Of a DNA stretch of 64,000 nt, positions 38,700-47,930 are shown piece after piece. Under the pieces are notes generated by a model, which saw nothing but the letters and a program-made list of their open reading frames with translations, made no database searches and was not told where the DNA came from. Position 1 is the first letter of the stretch. Every line of letters starts with the position of its first letter. The position numbers were made by a program, and so were the translations under genes. Source of the stretch: JAGQOZ01 sp041399205 (GTDB taxonomy: Bacteria; Planctomycetota; Planctomycetia; Pirellulales; Pirellulaceae); NCBI GenBank assembly GCA_041399205.1, contig JAWKTK010000018.1:140220-204219 (forward strand), written 5' to 3'.

Positions 38700-38731
38700 T
38701 CGGCTGGCTCCCACTTCGATGCGAACCGCAA

Positions 38732-39001
38732 CTACGCCGCTCGCTGATGAGGCTGGTTGTGTGCGTCAAAATCAATCACTTGCAGCAATTCGCCTTCGTC
38801 GCCATAGAACTTCACTTCTTGTTCTTCCAGAAACCAGACAGCGCTGATGCCGTGCGATTCAAATCGATGGCCTCGGTAGTCTCCTTCCCGAATCAAGATC
38901 GATTCGGTCACGTCCGGAAAGGGCGAATCGGAAAATCCCTTGAGTGCTTCTTTTACCAACGAACGAATCTTCTGCGGCTGAGAAAACTTCATCGAGTTCA
39001 T
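38732..39001 (-). CDS. Small conserved hypothetical protein
   Basis: About 89 residues starting MNSMKFSQPQKIRSLVKEAL. A mixed alpha/beta pattern with an acidic strand-rich second half (ISAVWFLEEQEVKFYGDEGEL) and no membrane segment or motif that I recognise. ATG at 39001 or 38992 are better than the frame start at 39058. It is immediately upstream of the YjbQ gene and probably co-transcribed with it. Confidence 0.62.
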   Translation of the reverse strand: MNSMKFSQPQKIRSLVKEALKGFSDSPFPDVTESILIREGDYRGHRFESHGISAVWFLEEQEVKFYGDEGELLQVIDFDAHNQPHQRAA

Positions 39002-39370
39002 AGACCATTCAAGCCAGAGTACGCACTCGGATTCGTCGACTTGGCCTCGCTGTGCCAACCAACCGACAAATCATCTGCACCTATCTATCGGCCGATATAA
39101 TCGCTCGCTTCGCTAATGGCTGCGTCAGCCGAAAACTCACCGCTGCTTCGCTATATTGAACTTGTCTTCAACAACGGACTCGAAGTCTCCTGCCTCGTTC
39201 GTCTGACCAGCAGATTCATGAGCAGAATCACTACAGTCGGCAGGGCGAGCCGCACGAAAAGTCAAAATTTTTCTGTTTTCACTAAACGTCACGCCCTCTC
39301 GGGTCAATCGGACGTAGGGTGTAAGTATCGGCGGCAATGCAAATTGCGGTCGTGTTTAACTAGGGCTTTC

Positions 39371-39422
39371 TCACCCCCCGTGTGAGGTGAGGCCGGTCTT
39401 CGGATCGGTCTCACCTTTTTTT
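39371..39422 (+). terminator. Strong UUCG-tetraloop terminator with an upstream competing arm
   Basis: GGTGAGGCCGGTC (39386-39398), loop TTCG, GATCGGTCTCACC (39403-39415), then seven T residues: 13 pairs including two G-U. There is no plus-strand gene directly before it, so it ends an unannotated transcript or is a leader attenuator of the acidic-protein gene 220 bases on. TCACC at 39371-39375 could pair with the GGTGA that forms the left arm, giving an alternative fold. Confidence 0.72.
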
Positions 39423-39636
39423 CTGCGCCGACGCCCGAGCTTTCGATTCCGGTTCAAACCACACGCGGCCGTTTCTGCTGAATCGCGGCGCTAAGCATTA
39501 AATATGCAATGGTTTACGGTCAAGGGTTTCTTGACAAACACTCTGCCGTTGGGTACCTAGATTCGTTCGAATTGCCAACCACGCGGTGCGAACCGACGAT
39601 GGCGACAGCCAAACAGACTTACTTTGGGAGACGGAA
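39423..39636 (+). promoter_or_regulatory. Leader region with a -35-like TTGACA
   Basis: TTGACA at 39531-39536 is a perfect -35 box; 17 bases downstream is TACCTA, a poor -10. It lies about 100 bases before the acidic-protein start. The rest of the 39002-39385 gap shows no gene that I can support. Confidence 0.35.
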
Positions 39637-39915
39637 ATGTCACAAGTGGAAACGAATGAGCTCTCGGAATTGGAAGAAGACGACTTTTCGACCGAAGATG
39701 GGGAAAATCACCTGGAAACGTCAGACAACATTGTGTGCGCCGAAGAGTTTGACGACGACATGGACGAATTCGACGAAGATGACTTCGACGACGATTTTGA
39801 CGACGACTTTGAAGAGGAAGAGGATGACTTTGACTACGGCGCCGAGACTTTCGACGAGGATAGCGACGAAAAGTCGGACGATGACGCCGATTTCGAAGAT
39901 TTTGAAGGCGAGTAG
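39637..39915 (+). CDS. Small, extremely acidic (Asp/Glu-rich) protein
   Basis: About 92 residues starting MSQVETNELSELEEDDFSTE. From about residue 40 the sequence is almost only Asp, Glu and Phe, with a repeating DDDFDDDF/DEDDFDDDF texture, ending DADFEDFEGE. ATG at 39637 is supported by GGGAG eight bases upstream; the longer frame from 39586 is less likely. No fold can be predicted; it may be disordered. Acidic low-complexity proteins can act as chaperones or nucleic-acid mimics, but there is no evidence for a role here. The TPR gene follows 137 bases later. Confidence 0.72.
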   Translation: MSQVETNELSELEEDDFSTEDGENHLETSDNIVCAEEFDDDMDEFDEDDFDDDFDDDFEEEEDDFDYGAETFDEDSDEKSDDDADFEDFEGE

Positions 39916-40052
39916 TCTGCGGCTGCCTGGATAAAGTCTTGCGAACGGGCCGATACCTGTTAGACCCAAGGACGACCAGTACACGAATGCCTGCCAACGG
40001 ATTGCCAAGGCTTTTGACACTTTAGCAAGTCAATTGATCCAGGAGCGGTTGG

Positions 40053-40478
40053 ATGTCGATGTCAGGTGAAAGTTCCACAGAATCGTGGGACTTTGGGGCG
40101 ATGTTTGGAATTTCTCAGATCGATTTTGACCAGCACTTTTTTGGTCGAATCCTAGCCGTCCATAGCGACAACGTTGACGTTTTGCTTTGTCAGTCGGACA
40201 TTCTGATCACCAAGGGCGAATACCTTGAAGCCAACCGGTTGCTTGCCAAACTGACTTGGCTGTGCCCTGGCCACGCGATTGTGTTTTACAACTTCGCCTG
40301 CACCAGTTCGGTGATTGGCAAGATTTCCGATGCACTGGCGGCCTTCGAGCAGGCGATTTCTTTGGGCTACGACGATTGGGCTCGAATCGAAGCCGATTCA
40401 GACCTGGACAATCTGCGCCTGCTGCCCGAATTCGAAGCATTGATCGCGGCCCATTCGGGCGAATCGCATTCCATCTAA
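40053..40478 (+). CDS. Small TPR-type protein
   Basis: 141 residues. Two or three tetratricopeptide repeats are visible: VDVLLCQSDILITKGEYLEA, then CPGHAIVFYNFACTSSVIGK, then ISDALAAFEQAISLGYDDWA, followed by a final LDNLRLLPEFEALI segment typical of planctomycete TPR proteins that end with a trailing helix. It is cytoplasmic and lacks a signal peptide. It lies 180 bases before ileS on the same strand. Partner unknown. Confidence 0.78.
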   Translation: MSMSGESSTESWDFGAMFGISQIDFDQHFFGRILAVHSDNVDVLLCQSDILITKGEYLEANRLLAKLTWLCPGHAIVFYNFACTSSVIGKISDALAAFEQAISLGYDDWARIEADSDLDNLRLLPEFEALIAAHSGESHSI

Positions 40479-40659
40479 AGCTTCGGCCAAAATGCCTAAT
40501 GCCATTCGTTGCGGATTGAAATAAAGGGGCTTGCGTGTTCTACTCCTAGGTTTGTTCGATTGCCATTTCCCACATCCGGTGGGGAACGAACATTCCAACG
40601 CTCGGCGAGTCCTTTCTGTTTGCCGCGATACTGAAACCTGGAGCTTGAAGACCAAAGCC

Positions 40660-43600
40660 ATGTTCAAACCTGTTCCTGCCAACGTTAGCTTTCCTCAATT
40701 AGAACTGGAAGTCCTCGATTTTTGGCAGCAGGAAAGCATTTACCAGGAATCGCTGCGGCGACGCTCCGGAGCGGAACCCTTCATCTTTTACGAAGGTCCG
40801 CCAACCGCCAACGGGATGCCTCATCCCGGCCACTGTTTGACTCGCTCCATCAAAGACGTGTTTCCTCGTTATCGAACCATGCGAGGTTACCTGTGTGAAC
40901 GCAAAGCGGGTTGGGACACGCACGGACTGCCGGTCGAAGTGGAAGTCTGCAAAGAACTAGGCATTCATTCCAAAGAAGAAATTGAAAACTACGGCATTGA
41001 ACCGTTCATCCAAAAATGCCAACAGTCGGTTTGGCGTTACATGCAAGAATGGGAACGACTGACCAACCGTTTGGGCTTCTGGGTCGATCTGGACCAAGCC
41101 TACGTCACCTACCACCAATCGTTTGTGGAAAGTGTCTGGTGGTGCCTGAAAAATCTGTTTGATCGAGACCTCTTGTATCAAGGCCACAAGATTGTCTGGT
41201 GGTGGGCGCAAGGTGGAACAGTGCTCAGTAGTGGCGAAGTTGGACAAGGCTATCGCGAAGTAGCCGATCCCAGCGTCTATGTTCGCTTTCCGTTATTAGA
41301 CGAATCAGGGAACGCATCACACACCAGCCTGTTGGTTTGGACCACCACACCTTGGACGCTGCCCAGTAATCAATTTGCGGCAGTTCATCCCGAATTGGAA
41401 TACGCCACCGTCTTGGACGAAGAAGACGGAAGTCGCCTGATCATGGCGTCCGCACTGGTCCAAGCCATCGCCGACAAAACCAAGAAGACGTTGACAGTGG
41501 AATCGACCTGCCCTGGCCGTGAATTGCTGGGGAAACGTTACCGTCCGCCGTTTAACTATTACTATGATTCGCTGGGCAATCAACAAGGCCAACTCAAGTC
41601 AGGCGGAACGGAGTACGTGGCGTGGCGAGTGGTCTCGGCGGACTTCGTCACTACCGACAGCGGTTCCGGCGTGGTCCATCAAGCGCCCGCGTTTGGCGAA
41701 GTCGACTACGAAGTCTTGATCCAGCAGCAAGCATTATTCCAAGAAGGCGAAGGCCCGGAACTGATCTGCGCCGTGGGACCGGACGGCAAGTTCACTTCGG
41801 ACGCGCCAGACTACCAAGGCCGTTGGGTCAAGGAAGCTGACAAAGATATTTCGCGACAGTTGCGCAGCGAAGGTACGTTGTTCCACTTGGAACAATACCT
41901 GCACGACTACCCGTTTTGTTGGCGAGCGGACCAAGATCCGCTGATCCAGTATCCTCGGAGAAGTTGGTTCGTTCGTACCACCAAATTTCGTGACAAGATG
42001 TTGGCCAACAACCAACAGATCCACTGGCTGCCTGACCATATTCAGAACGGACAATTCGGAAACTTCTTGGAATCCAACGTCGATTGGGCGTTGTCGCGAG
42101 AACGTTATTGGGGCACGCCGCTGCCCATTTGGGTTTGCAGTGAAACCGGCAAGATGGAAGCGATTGGTCAGTATGAAGAATTGCTGGCCAAACCAGGAGT
42201 CGCTGGTACGGAAGTTTGGCTGGACGCCAAGAAGCAGAATCCAGAACTGCCGGAAGATTTGAAGGTCCACAAACCGTACATTGATGCCGTGACGTATGAT
42301 TCGCCGTTTGCCAGCGGAGCGAAGATGCAGCGAGTGTCCGAAGTGATCGACTGCTGGTTCGATTCAGGCGCAATGCCGTTTGCTCAATGGGGCTATCCGC
42401 ATCAAAACGCCGACACGTTCCGCAACAAATTTCCGGCCGACTTTATCAGCGAAGCCATCGATCAAACTCGAGGTTGGTTCTATAGCCTGCTGGCAATCAG
42501 CACACTCTTGTTTGGCGATGAAGAAGGTAATTCTGAAACGGCCGAACCCTTTCCACACCCGTACCGCAACTGCATTGTCTTGGGCCTCATGTTAGGTGAA
42601 GACGGACAGAAGATGTCCAAGAGCAAGCGAAATTATCGCGAACCGAACGAAATCTTTGACAAATACGGCGCCGATGCGTTGCGTTGGTATTTCTTTGCGA
42701 ATCAGCCGCCGTGGACGTCAATTCGTTACAGTGAACGAGCGATCAAGGATAGCATTCCGGAGTTTCTGCTGCGACTGTGGAACGTCTACAGTTTCTTTGT
42801 GATCTACGCCGGCTTGGATGGTTTTGATCCTGCCGAACGCATCAACGGTTCGCCCGAACAAGTGACCGCCGCCGAACTGACCGGTGCCGAAGGTTATCGC
42901 GCGCCTGCAGAACGCAATGAATTGGATCGCTGGATTCTAAGCGAATTGCATCGCACCGTTGCGCAAGTCACGCAGCTCATGGACAACTATGACAACTACG
43001 CTGCGTGTGCCAAAATCACGGCGTTTGTCGATGCTCTGAGCAATTGGTACGTTCGACTCGGGCGGCCTCGTTACTGGAGCAGTGACAAACAATCGCCAGA
43101 CAAACTGGACGCGTATTGGACGCTGTACGAATGTTTGATCACCACGTGCAAACTGATCGCACCGTTCGTGCCGTTCTTGTCCGAACATATGTGGCAGAAT
43201 TTGGGACGAGGCCTCGCGGATTCGGTCCTGAAGAGCGTGCATTTGTGCGACTATCCGGAAGCGGATTCGCGAGTGATTGACGAAACGCTGTCTGAACAGA
43301 TGGAACTTGGGCGAGAAATCACGTCGCTGGGCCGAAGTGCTCGTATGAACGCCAAGCTAAAAGTACGTCAACCGTTGGCCAGTGTCGAAGTCATTTTGGC
43401 CAGTGACCAACACTTGTCATGGCTGCAATCGCACTGCGATTTGATTGCCAAGGAATTGAACGTCAAAGAAGTTTCGTTTGCCAAAGACGCCGAGCAGTAC
43501 ATTTCTTATCAAGTGGTTCCCAATTTCAAAGCGCTGGGGCCTCGAGTAGGGAAGCTAATGCCGGCGGTGAAGAAGTCGTTGGCGCAAGCGGATGGCGGCA

Positions 43601-44070
43601 AGTTGCTGGCCGAACTGCAAGCCAACGGTGCGATCGCGTTGAATGTGAACGGGCAGGAATTGAAGTTGGACAACAGCGATATTGAAATTCGCTTGGAAGC
43701 CAAAGAAGGATGGGCCGCGGCTCAAGGTGCCGGTTGCGTAGTAGTATTGTCCACCGACTTGACGGACGAACTTATTCGCGAAGGGTACGCTCGAGACCTG
43801 GTGCGGTTCATCCAAGATCGCCGCAAGGAACTCAATTGCGAATACACCGACCGCATTGAGGTTACAGTGGTGACTTCGGCCGACGAATTGCACGCAGCCG
43901 TCACAGAAAACGCTGACTACATTCAAGAAGAGACATTGGCGTCCTCCTTGTCCGTTGCCGCGGATGCCGGCGGATTTCAGCCTCAGGACTTGGGCGACAA
44001 AGGGGACTTGGAAATTGGCGGACATGCGTTGCAATTAGCCGTTCGCGTGTTGACAGGGACGTCATCATGA
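40660..44070 (+). CDS. ileS: Isoleucyl-tRNA synthetase
   Basis: Class I aminoacyl-tRNA synthetase of 1136 residues that charges tRNA-Ile. The HIGH-type motif is PHPGH at about residues 53-57 in GPPTANGMPHPGHCLTR, and KMSKS is at 651-655. An editing (CP1) domain lies between them and the anticodon-binding domain after about 700 (EGYRAPAERNELDRWILSEL). The length and C-terminal extension fit the longer, eukaryote-like IleRS form rather than the zinc-ended bacterial type, which is often linked to mupirocin tolerance; that last point is inference from family knowledge. ATG at 40660 (MFKPVPANVSFPQLE) is the typical start. It is uninterrupted over 3.4 kb and overlaps purN by four bases (ATGA). Confidence 0.96.
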   Translation: MFKPVPANVSFPQLELEVLDFWQQESIYQESLRRRSGAEPFIFYEGPPTANGMPHPGHCLTRSIKDVFPRYRTMRGYLCERKAGWDTHGLPVEVEVCKELGIHSKEEIENYGIEPFIQKCQQSVWRYMQEWERLTNRLGFWVDLDQAYVTYHQSFVESVWWCLKNLFDRDLLYQGHKIVWWWAQGGTVLSSGEVGQGYREVADPSVYVRFPLLDESGNASHTSLLVWTTTPWTLPSNQFAAVHPELEYATVLDEEDGSRLIMASALVQAIADKTKKTLTVESTCPGRELLGKRYRPPFNYYYDSLGNQQGQLKSGGTEYVAWRVVSADFVTTDSGSGVVHQAPAFGEVDYEVLIQQQALFQEGEGPELICAVGPDGKFTSDAPDYQGRWVKEADKDISRQLRSEGTLFHLEQYLHDYPFCWRADQDPLIQYPRRSWFVRTTKFRDKMLANNQQIHWLPDHIQNGQFGNFLESNVDWALSRERYWGTPLPIWVCSETGKMEAIGQYEELLAKPGVAGTEVWLDAKKQNPELPEDLKVHKPYIDAVTYDSPFASGAKMQRVSEVIDCWFDSGAMPFAQWGYPHQNADTFRNKFPADFISEAIDQTRGWFYSLLAISTLLFGDEEGNSETAEPFPHPYRNCIVLGLMLGEDGQKMSKSKRNYREPNEIFDKYGADALRWYFFANQPPWTSIRYSERAIKDSIPEFLLRLWNVYSFFVIYAGLDGFDPAERINGSPEQVTAAELTGAEGYRAPAERNELDRWILSELHRTVAQVTQLMDNYDNYAACAKITAFVDALSNWYVRLGRPRYWSSDKQSPDKLDAYWTLYECLITTCKLIAPFVPFLSEHMWQNLGRGLADSVLKSVHLCDYPEADSRVIDETLSEQMELGREITSLGRSARMNAKLKVRQPLASVEVILASDQHLSWLQSHCDLIAKELNVKEVSFAKDAEQYISYQVVPNFKALGPRVGKLMPAVKKSLAQADGGKLLAELQANGAIALNVNGQELKLDNSDIEIRLEAKEGWAAAQGAGCVVVLSTDLTDELIREGYARDLVRFIQDRRKELNCEYTDRIEVTVVTSADELHAAVTENADYIQEETLASSLSVAADAGGFQPQDLGDKGDLEIGGHALQLAVRVLTGTSS

Positions 44071-44684
44071 ATTTGCCCATCGCCGTGTTGATTTCGGGTG
44101 GCGGAACAACGCTGAAGAATTTGATCCAATGTCATTCGGCGGGCAAGTTAGACGTCGACTTTCGCTTGGTCATCTCCAGTTCGGATCAAGCAGGCGGATT
44201 GGCGTTTGCCAGCGAAGCCAACATCCCTGCCGTGGTTTTGGAACGCAAGGATTTTGATTCGACCGCATCGTACAGTCGTGCGTTGTTTGACCACTGTCGC
44301 CAAGCGGGCGTGCGGTTGGTGGTGATGGGCGGATTCTTGAAGCACGTATTGGTGCCGGATGATTTCATGAACAGAGTCATCAACATTCATCCGTCGTTGA
44401 TTCCGTCGTTTTGCGGTAAGGGCTTTTATGGTCAACGAGTGCATCAGGCGGTGCTGGACTATGGCGCGAAGCTTAGCGGTTGCACCATCCACTTTGTGGA
44501 CAATGAATACGACCATGGCCCCATTATTTCTCAACACGCCGTCCCGGTAATGCTGGACGATTCGGCCGAAACATTGGCTGCTCGAGTTTTCACCACGGAA
44601 TGCGAAGCGTATCCACAGGCCATTCAGGCAATCGCGGCGGGCCAAGTCCAGGTGGAAGGTCGAACGGTACGTATTTCGCTTTAA
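44067..44684 (+). CDS. purN: Phosphoribosylglycinamide formyltransferase (GART)
   Basis: 205 residues, the normal PurN length. It transfers the formyl group of 10-formyl-tetrahydrofolate to GAR in purine synthesis. Catalytic residues are visible: Asn106 and His108 in VINIHPSLIPSF and Asp145 in HFVDNEYDHGP. The N-terminal AVLISGGGTTLKNLI is the phosphate-binding loop. The start overlaps the ileS stop (ATGA), indicating translational coupling. Ribosomal and purine needs are both growth-linked, which may explain the pairing. Confidence 0.95.
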   Translation: MNLPIAVLISGGGTTLKNLIQCHSAGKLDVDFRLVISSSDQAGGLAFASEANIPAVVLERKDFDSTASYSRALFDHCRQAGVRLVVMGGFLKHVLVPDDFMNRVINIHPSLIPSFCGKGFYGQRVHQAVLDYGAKLSGCTIHFVDNEYDHGPIISQHAVPVMLDDSAETLAARVFTTECEAYPQAIQAIAAGQVQVEGRTVRISL

Positions 44685-44766
44685 TCAGCGCGAATTCCAC
44701 GTCGCGCAGAATTCTGTTTACAATGCGATTTTCTATCTTCGCATGGGAAAACAAGGGTGATCTGCA

Positions 44767-46230
44767 ATGAGTCTTGGCGAACAACGTTGGTTCGTGCCGC
44801 TATTGGCAATCTGTTGTTGGTGGACGTCGACTGAAGCACAAGAGGATGTGCACCAGTCGCTGCGTCCTTATTCAAAGAACTTGTGGTACTGGGCCGTCGG
44901 TGACGAACCCGTTCTTCTGCTGGGCGGCAGTGATGACGACAATCTTTTCCAATGGCCCAAAGAAAAGTTGATTCCGCAGTTGGATCGAATTGTCGCGGCA
45001 GGCGGCAACGTGATTCGCAACACCATGAGCGATCGGCAAGATCAAGGCTTTGAAGTTTACCCTTTTCTGCGTTTAGAAAACGGCAAGTATGATCTGAGCC
45101 TGTGGAATCCAGAATATTGGCAGCGATTTGAAACGCTATTGTCTGAAACTGCAAAACGCAACATCTTTGTTCAGATCGAAGTTTGGGATCGATTCGATTA
45201 CACGGATGCTCGAGCGGACGATCCGGGGCGTTGGGAGAAAAAGCATCCCTACAATCCGCAGAATAATGTGAACTATTCGTTCGAAGAATCGAGCTTTGTC
45301 GCTCGTTATCCTGATCATCCTGGTGCCAACAAGCAGCCGTTTTTCTTTACAACTCCGCAACAGCGCAACAACCAAGTGGTGCTGCAGTATCAACAGCGGT
45401 TTGTGGACAAGATGCTGGAACATTCGCTGGCATATCACCACGTCTTGTATTGCATAGACAACGAAACGCAGGCCGAACCGGCATGGGGCGAATATTGGGC
45501 TCGATATATTAAGGCCAAGGCGGCCGCTGCGAACAAGACGGTGATGGTTACGGAAATGTGGGACGATTGGAACCTTCGCGCGCCACGGCATCGGCAAACG
45601 TTTGACCATCCCGAACTGTATGACTTTGTGGATGTTTCGCAAAACAACCACAACCGCGGCGATGCGCACTGGCAGAACTTTTTGTTCGTCAAGCAGTATC
45701 TGAGCAAACAGCCTCGTCCTATGAACACAACCAAAACGTATGGCGCGGATGGCAACAAGTTCAAACACACGGATCAAGACGCCATTGAGCGCTTTTGGCG
45801 ACACCTGTTGGCCGGCGCGGCGTCCGTTCGATTCCATCGGCCCGATTCCGGCTTGGGCATCAATGACAAAGCCGTGGCCTGCATCAAAGCCGCTCGGTTA
45901 CTGGAAAACCAAATTCCGTTGTGGGACTTGGAACCGGCCAATCAACTTTTGCAGGACCGAAGTGAAAATGAAGCGTTTGCGGCTGCCAATACGGATCGAA
46001 CCAAGCTGGCCGTTTATTTGCCCGCTACGCCAGAAGGCCAGACATGGTCCAGCGTCAAGCTGGCGTTGCCGGACCGAACCGGTGAATTCGAAGTACATTG
46101 GATTGATATTGATCAAGGGATTGAGATGGAAAAGAATCGAATCAAGCCAACTTCGCCATTGGAAATTCGTTCGCCTTCGTCGGGCAACGTTGTGGCAGTG
46201 ATCATGGCAGTCGCGGCCGAAGTGCGGTAA
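44767..46230 (+). CDS. Secreted TIM-barrel glycoside-hydrolase-like protein
   Basis: 487 residues. A signal peptide (VPLLAICCWWTSTEA) is followed by a fold resembling glycosidase TIM barrels of the DUF4038/apiosidase-like type: VLLLGGSDDDNLFQ, RIVAAGGNVIRNTMSD, WQRFETLLSETAKRNIFVQI, EVWDRFDY, VLYCIDNETQAEPAWGEYWA with an acid residue pair (NE) in the expected place, TVMVTEMWDDWN, and FWRHLLAGAASVRFHRP. The C-terminus is beta-rich. It may act on plant or algal polysaccharide; substrate not deducible. ATG at 44767 follows a GGGTGAT ribosome site. It is 82 bases after purN and may be separately transcribed. Confidence 0.75.
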   Translation: MSLGEQRWFVPLLAICCWWTSTEAQEDVHQSLRPYSKNLWYWAVGDEPVLLLGGSDDDNLFQWPKEKLIPQLDRIVAAGGNVIRNTMSDRQDQGFEVYPFLRLENGKYDLSLWNPEYWQRFETLLSETAKRNIFVQIEVWDRFDYTDARADDPGRWEKKHPYNPQNNVNYSFEESSFVARYPDHPGANKQPFFFTTPQQRNNQVVLQYQQRFVDKMLEHSLAYHHVLYCIDNETQAEPAWGEYWARYIKAKAAAANKTVMVTEMWDDWNLRAPRHRQTFDHPELYDFVDVSQNNHNRGDAHWQNFLFVKQYLSKQPRPMNTTKTYGADGNKFKHTDQDAIERFWRHLLAGAASVRFHRPDSGLGINDKAVACIKAARLLENQIPLWDLEPANQLLQDRSENEAFAAANTDRTKLAVYLPATPEGQTWSSVKLALPDRTGEFEVHWIDIDQGIEMEKNRIKPTSPLEIRSPSSGNVVAVIMAVAAEVR

Positions 46231-46272
46231 CGATCCCGCGGAATTGGCCAACCAGTTGGCTACAATAAGTTC

Positions 46273-46899
46273 ATGTATCGAATCATGACAATTGCCGTGT
46301 GGTTGTTGGTGATCAAGACGGTCTTGGTCACTTGGAACTCGTACGCCGACTATTTTCCTCCCAACTTTCAGGCAGACTTTCTGCTGGGCCGACAATCCAC
46401 GTTCTTTGGTCTGTTTGCGGTGGCGTTTTACGTCCACATCCTATCGGGGCACCTTTGGCGTTGTTGGCCGGCCTGTTTCTGACGAACTAATCTGCGCAAG
46501 CGTTTTCCGCAAGCACATCGACAAGTGGGACGTTGGCAAGTGATTGGCGTTTTGGCTTTGGGGTGGTTCCCAGCGGCCTGTGGATGGCTCGTTTTACCAA
46601 TTCCGGATTGATCACGGATGTGGCGTTCAGGAAGCCTTGGCCGTGGCGACCGGCATCTGTTCTTTTGTGGGCTGGCGAACGCGGCCGTCAATCGCCATTT
46701 TGGACAACACCAGATTTGGATGACTCGCACGTTTGCTCTCTTGTAAGTTCCGCCGTTGTGTTACGAATCATGGGCGGACTGGCAGTGCTATTCGAATGGC
46801 AAAACACGTATCCCTATGCAGCGTGGCTTTCTTGGTTACTGCCCCTGGCCGCGAGTGAATGGATGCTCTACCGCTCACCGAAAAAGAACCGGTTCGTAG
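46273..46899 (+). pseudogene. DUF2306-like membrane protein, broken by several frameshifts
   Basis: A four-helix-type membrane protein whose parts lie in different frames. It begins MYRIMTIAVWLLVIKTVLVT with FYVHILSGPL/LALLAGLF, continues KRFPQAHRQVGRWQVIGVLA and SGLWMARF, then LAVATGICSFVGWR, then AAVNRHFGQHQIWMTRTFALL (the family's histidine-rich H-x-x-W-M-x-R-T-F-A segment), then AVVLRIMGGLAVLFEWQ. At least four frame changes are needed. The coding frame runs into a repeat at 46893, whose TAG supplies a stop in one frame. Either strongly decayed or badly affected by indel error. Confidence 0.72.
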
Positions 46900-46940
46900 T
46901 CCCGCCTTCAGGCGGAATGTTTCCGGTAGCCGGTTGCCGG
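46893..46940. repeat. Direct repeat with GTAGTCCCGCCTTCAGGCGG core, copy 1
   Basis: TTCGTAGTCCCGCCTTCAGG followed by CGGAATG and TTTCCGGTAGCCGG. It contains the small palindrome CCGCCTTCAGGCGG. The same sequence occurs at 47759-47808 in the same orientation, and the two copies bracket the second DUF1559 gene. Confidence 0.8.
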
Positions 46941-46966
46941 TGGCTGTTCAGTTGGCAAAGCGGGCA

Positions 46967-47722
46967 TCATTCCTGTGAGTCAAGGTCGGATTCACCCAAC
47001 AGCATCTTTTCGCAGTTCTTGTCCTTCGGATTCGAATGAATACGAGCCAACATGTGCATCGGCATAGCCTACAAGGATATACGCTGCGTGATGGTTCATG
47101 TCCGTTTGTTCGTCAAACGCCAAGATTTGTTCGGGCGAAGTATCAAACGGAGACATCCAATGCACGGCATCTTCGGCCGGGGCATCGACTAGCACGATTT
47201 GGCGCCGACGTTCCGATTCGATTGCCGCTTTCCCAGGTTCCGACCCAGTGAAGTAACAGTTCGCACCAACCACGGCCAAGTACGTTGTCAGCAAGCGTCA
47301 GCATCCGCACTGGGACATTCAAATATGGGAACTCGAGTTTCATACGCGGCCGCGTTGTCGGGATGATCCCACGGTTTGGTCAAGTCGATGGAATCGTACA
47401 ATGCCTGCTCTTCCAAAAACGGCAGGATCAGCGTTCGCCAACTGTGCAAGCGATTCCCGTTTTCGTCCACCGTGAAAGCTGGTGGCAAAGTGCCGTGGAC
47501 CGTTTCGTAGTTGATAAGAGCCATACTGATTTCTTGCATGTTCTCGCCACATTCAATTCTTCTTACTGTTGGTCGAATGTTGCGACGAAACGGCAGCAGC
47601 AACACGATCAACAACATCACCACACCAACAATCAGGCCAATTCGTTTCCACGAAATCAAACTTCGCGGCGGCGCAACGTCATGCGATTCGGTCCGGCTGC
47701 TTTTGTACGGGTTGACATTCAT
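46967..47722 (-). CDS. Short DUF1559-like protein with N-terminal membrane helix, frameshifted
   Basis: It starts MNVNPYKSSRTESHDVAPPR, then a membrane helix (IGLIVGVVMLLIVLLLPF) and the DUF1559 core (ECGENMQEISMALINYETVH, LPPAFTVDENGNRLHSWRTL, FLEEQALYDSIDLTKPWDHP, VPIFECPSADADA). Frame is lost near 47290; the next frame gives LTTYLAVVGANCYFTGSEPG to SYSFESEGQELRK. A further one-base shift near 47005 lets the end read ELRKMLLGESDLDSQE with a stop at 46967. Unlike the protein at 26658 it lacks the prepilin start. The region between two direct repeats suggests local duplication. Confidence 0.78.
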
Positions 47723-47758
47723 GGCTGGTGTTCCGAAGTAGAGTTCGCTGGTACCGAG

Positions 47759-47808
47759 TTCGTAGTCCCGCCTTCAGGCGGAATGGTTGCCGGTAACGGG
47801 CGTCTGGT
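47759..47808. repeat. Direct repeat with GTAGTCCCGCCTTCAGGCGG core, copy 2
   Basis: TTCGTAGTCCCGCCTTCAGG, then CGGAATGGTTGCCGGTAACG. Same orientation and core as copy 1 at 46893. It lies just upstream of the second DUF1559 gene (minus strand) and just after the collapsed copy at 47835. Confidence 0.8.
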
Positions 47809-47834
47809 TTCCGGCGGTAGCTAACCTGCATGGT

Positions 47835-47930
47835 CTATTCCTGCGATTTTGGGTCGGATTGACCAAGCAGCATCTTTCGCAGTTCTTCGTTTGGTTCGGT
47901 CTGACTGCTCTTGTACGGATAGTCGTCCAT
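47835..47930 (-). pseudogene. Mini-ORF: head and tail of a second DUF1559 copy joined
   Basis: Translates as MDDYPYKSSQTEPNEELRKM and ends LLGQSDPKSQE. The first ten residues match the start of the gene at 47722 (MNVNPYKSSRTE) and the last seventeen match its corrected end (ELRKMLLGESDLDSQE). The whole middle, including the membrane helix, is missing. The 31-codon frame is intact. It is most simply the remains of a duplicate with a large internal deletion; whether it is translated is unknown. Confidence 0.62.

Noticed and set aside
39116..39385. 89-codon frame before the UUCG terminator
   Set aside because: Basic, Ser/Arg-rich text with no domain; its end runs into the terminator stem.
39509..39934. 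Lys/Thr-rich 141-codon frame over the acidic-protein gene
   Set aside because: It is the alternative frame of the Asp/Glu-rich gene; the acidic frame has the ribosome site and the intact end.
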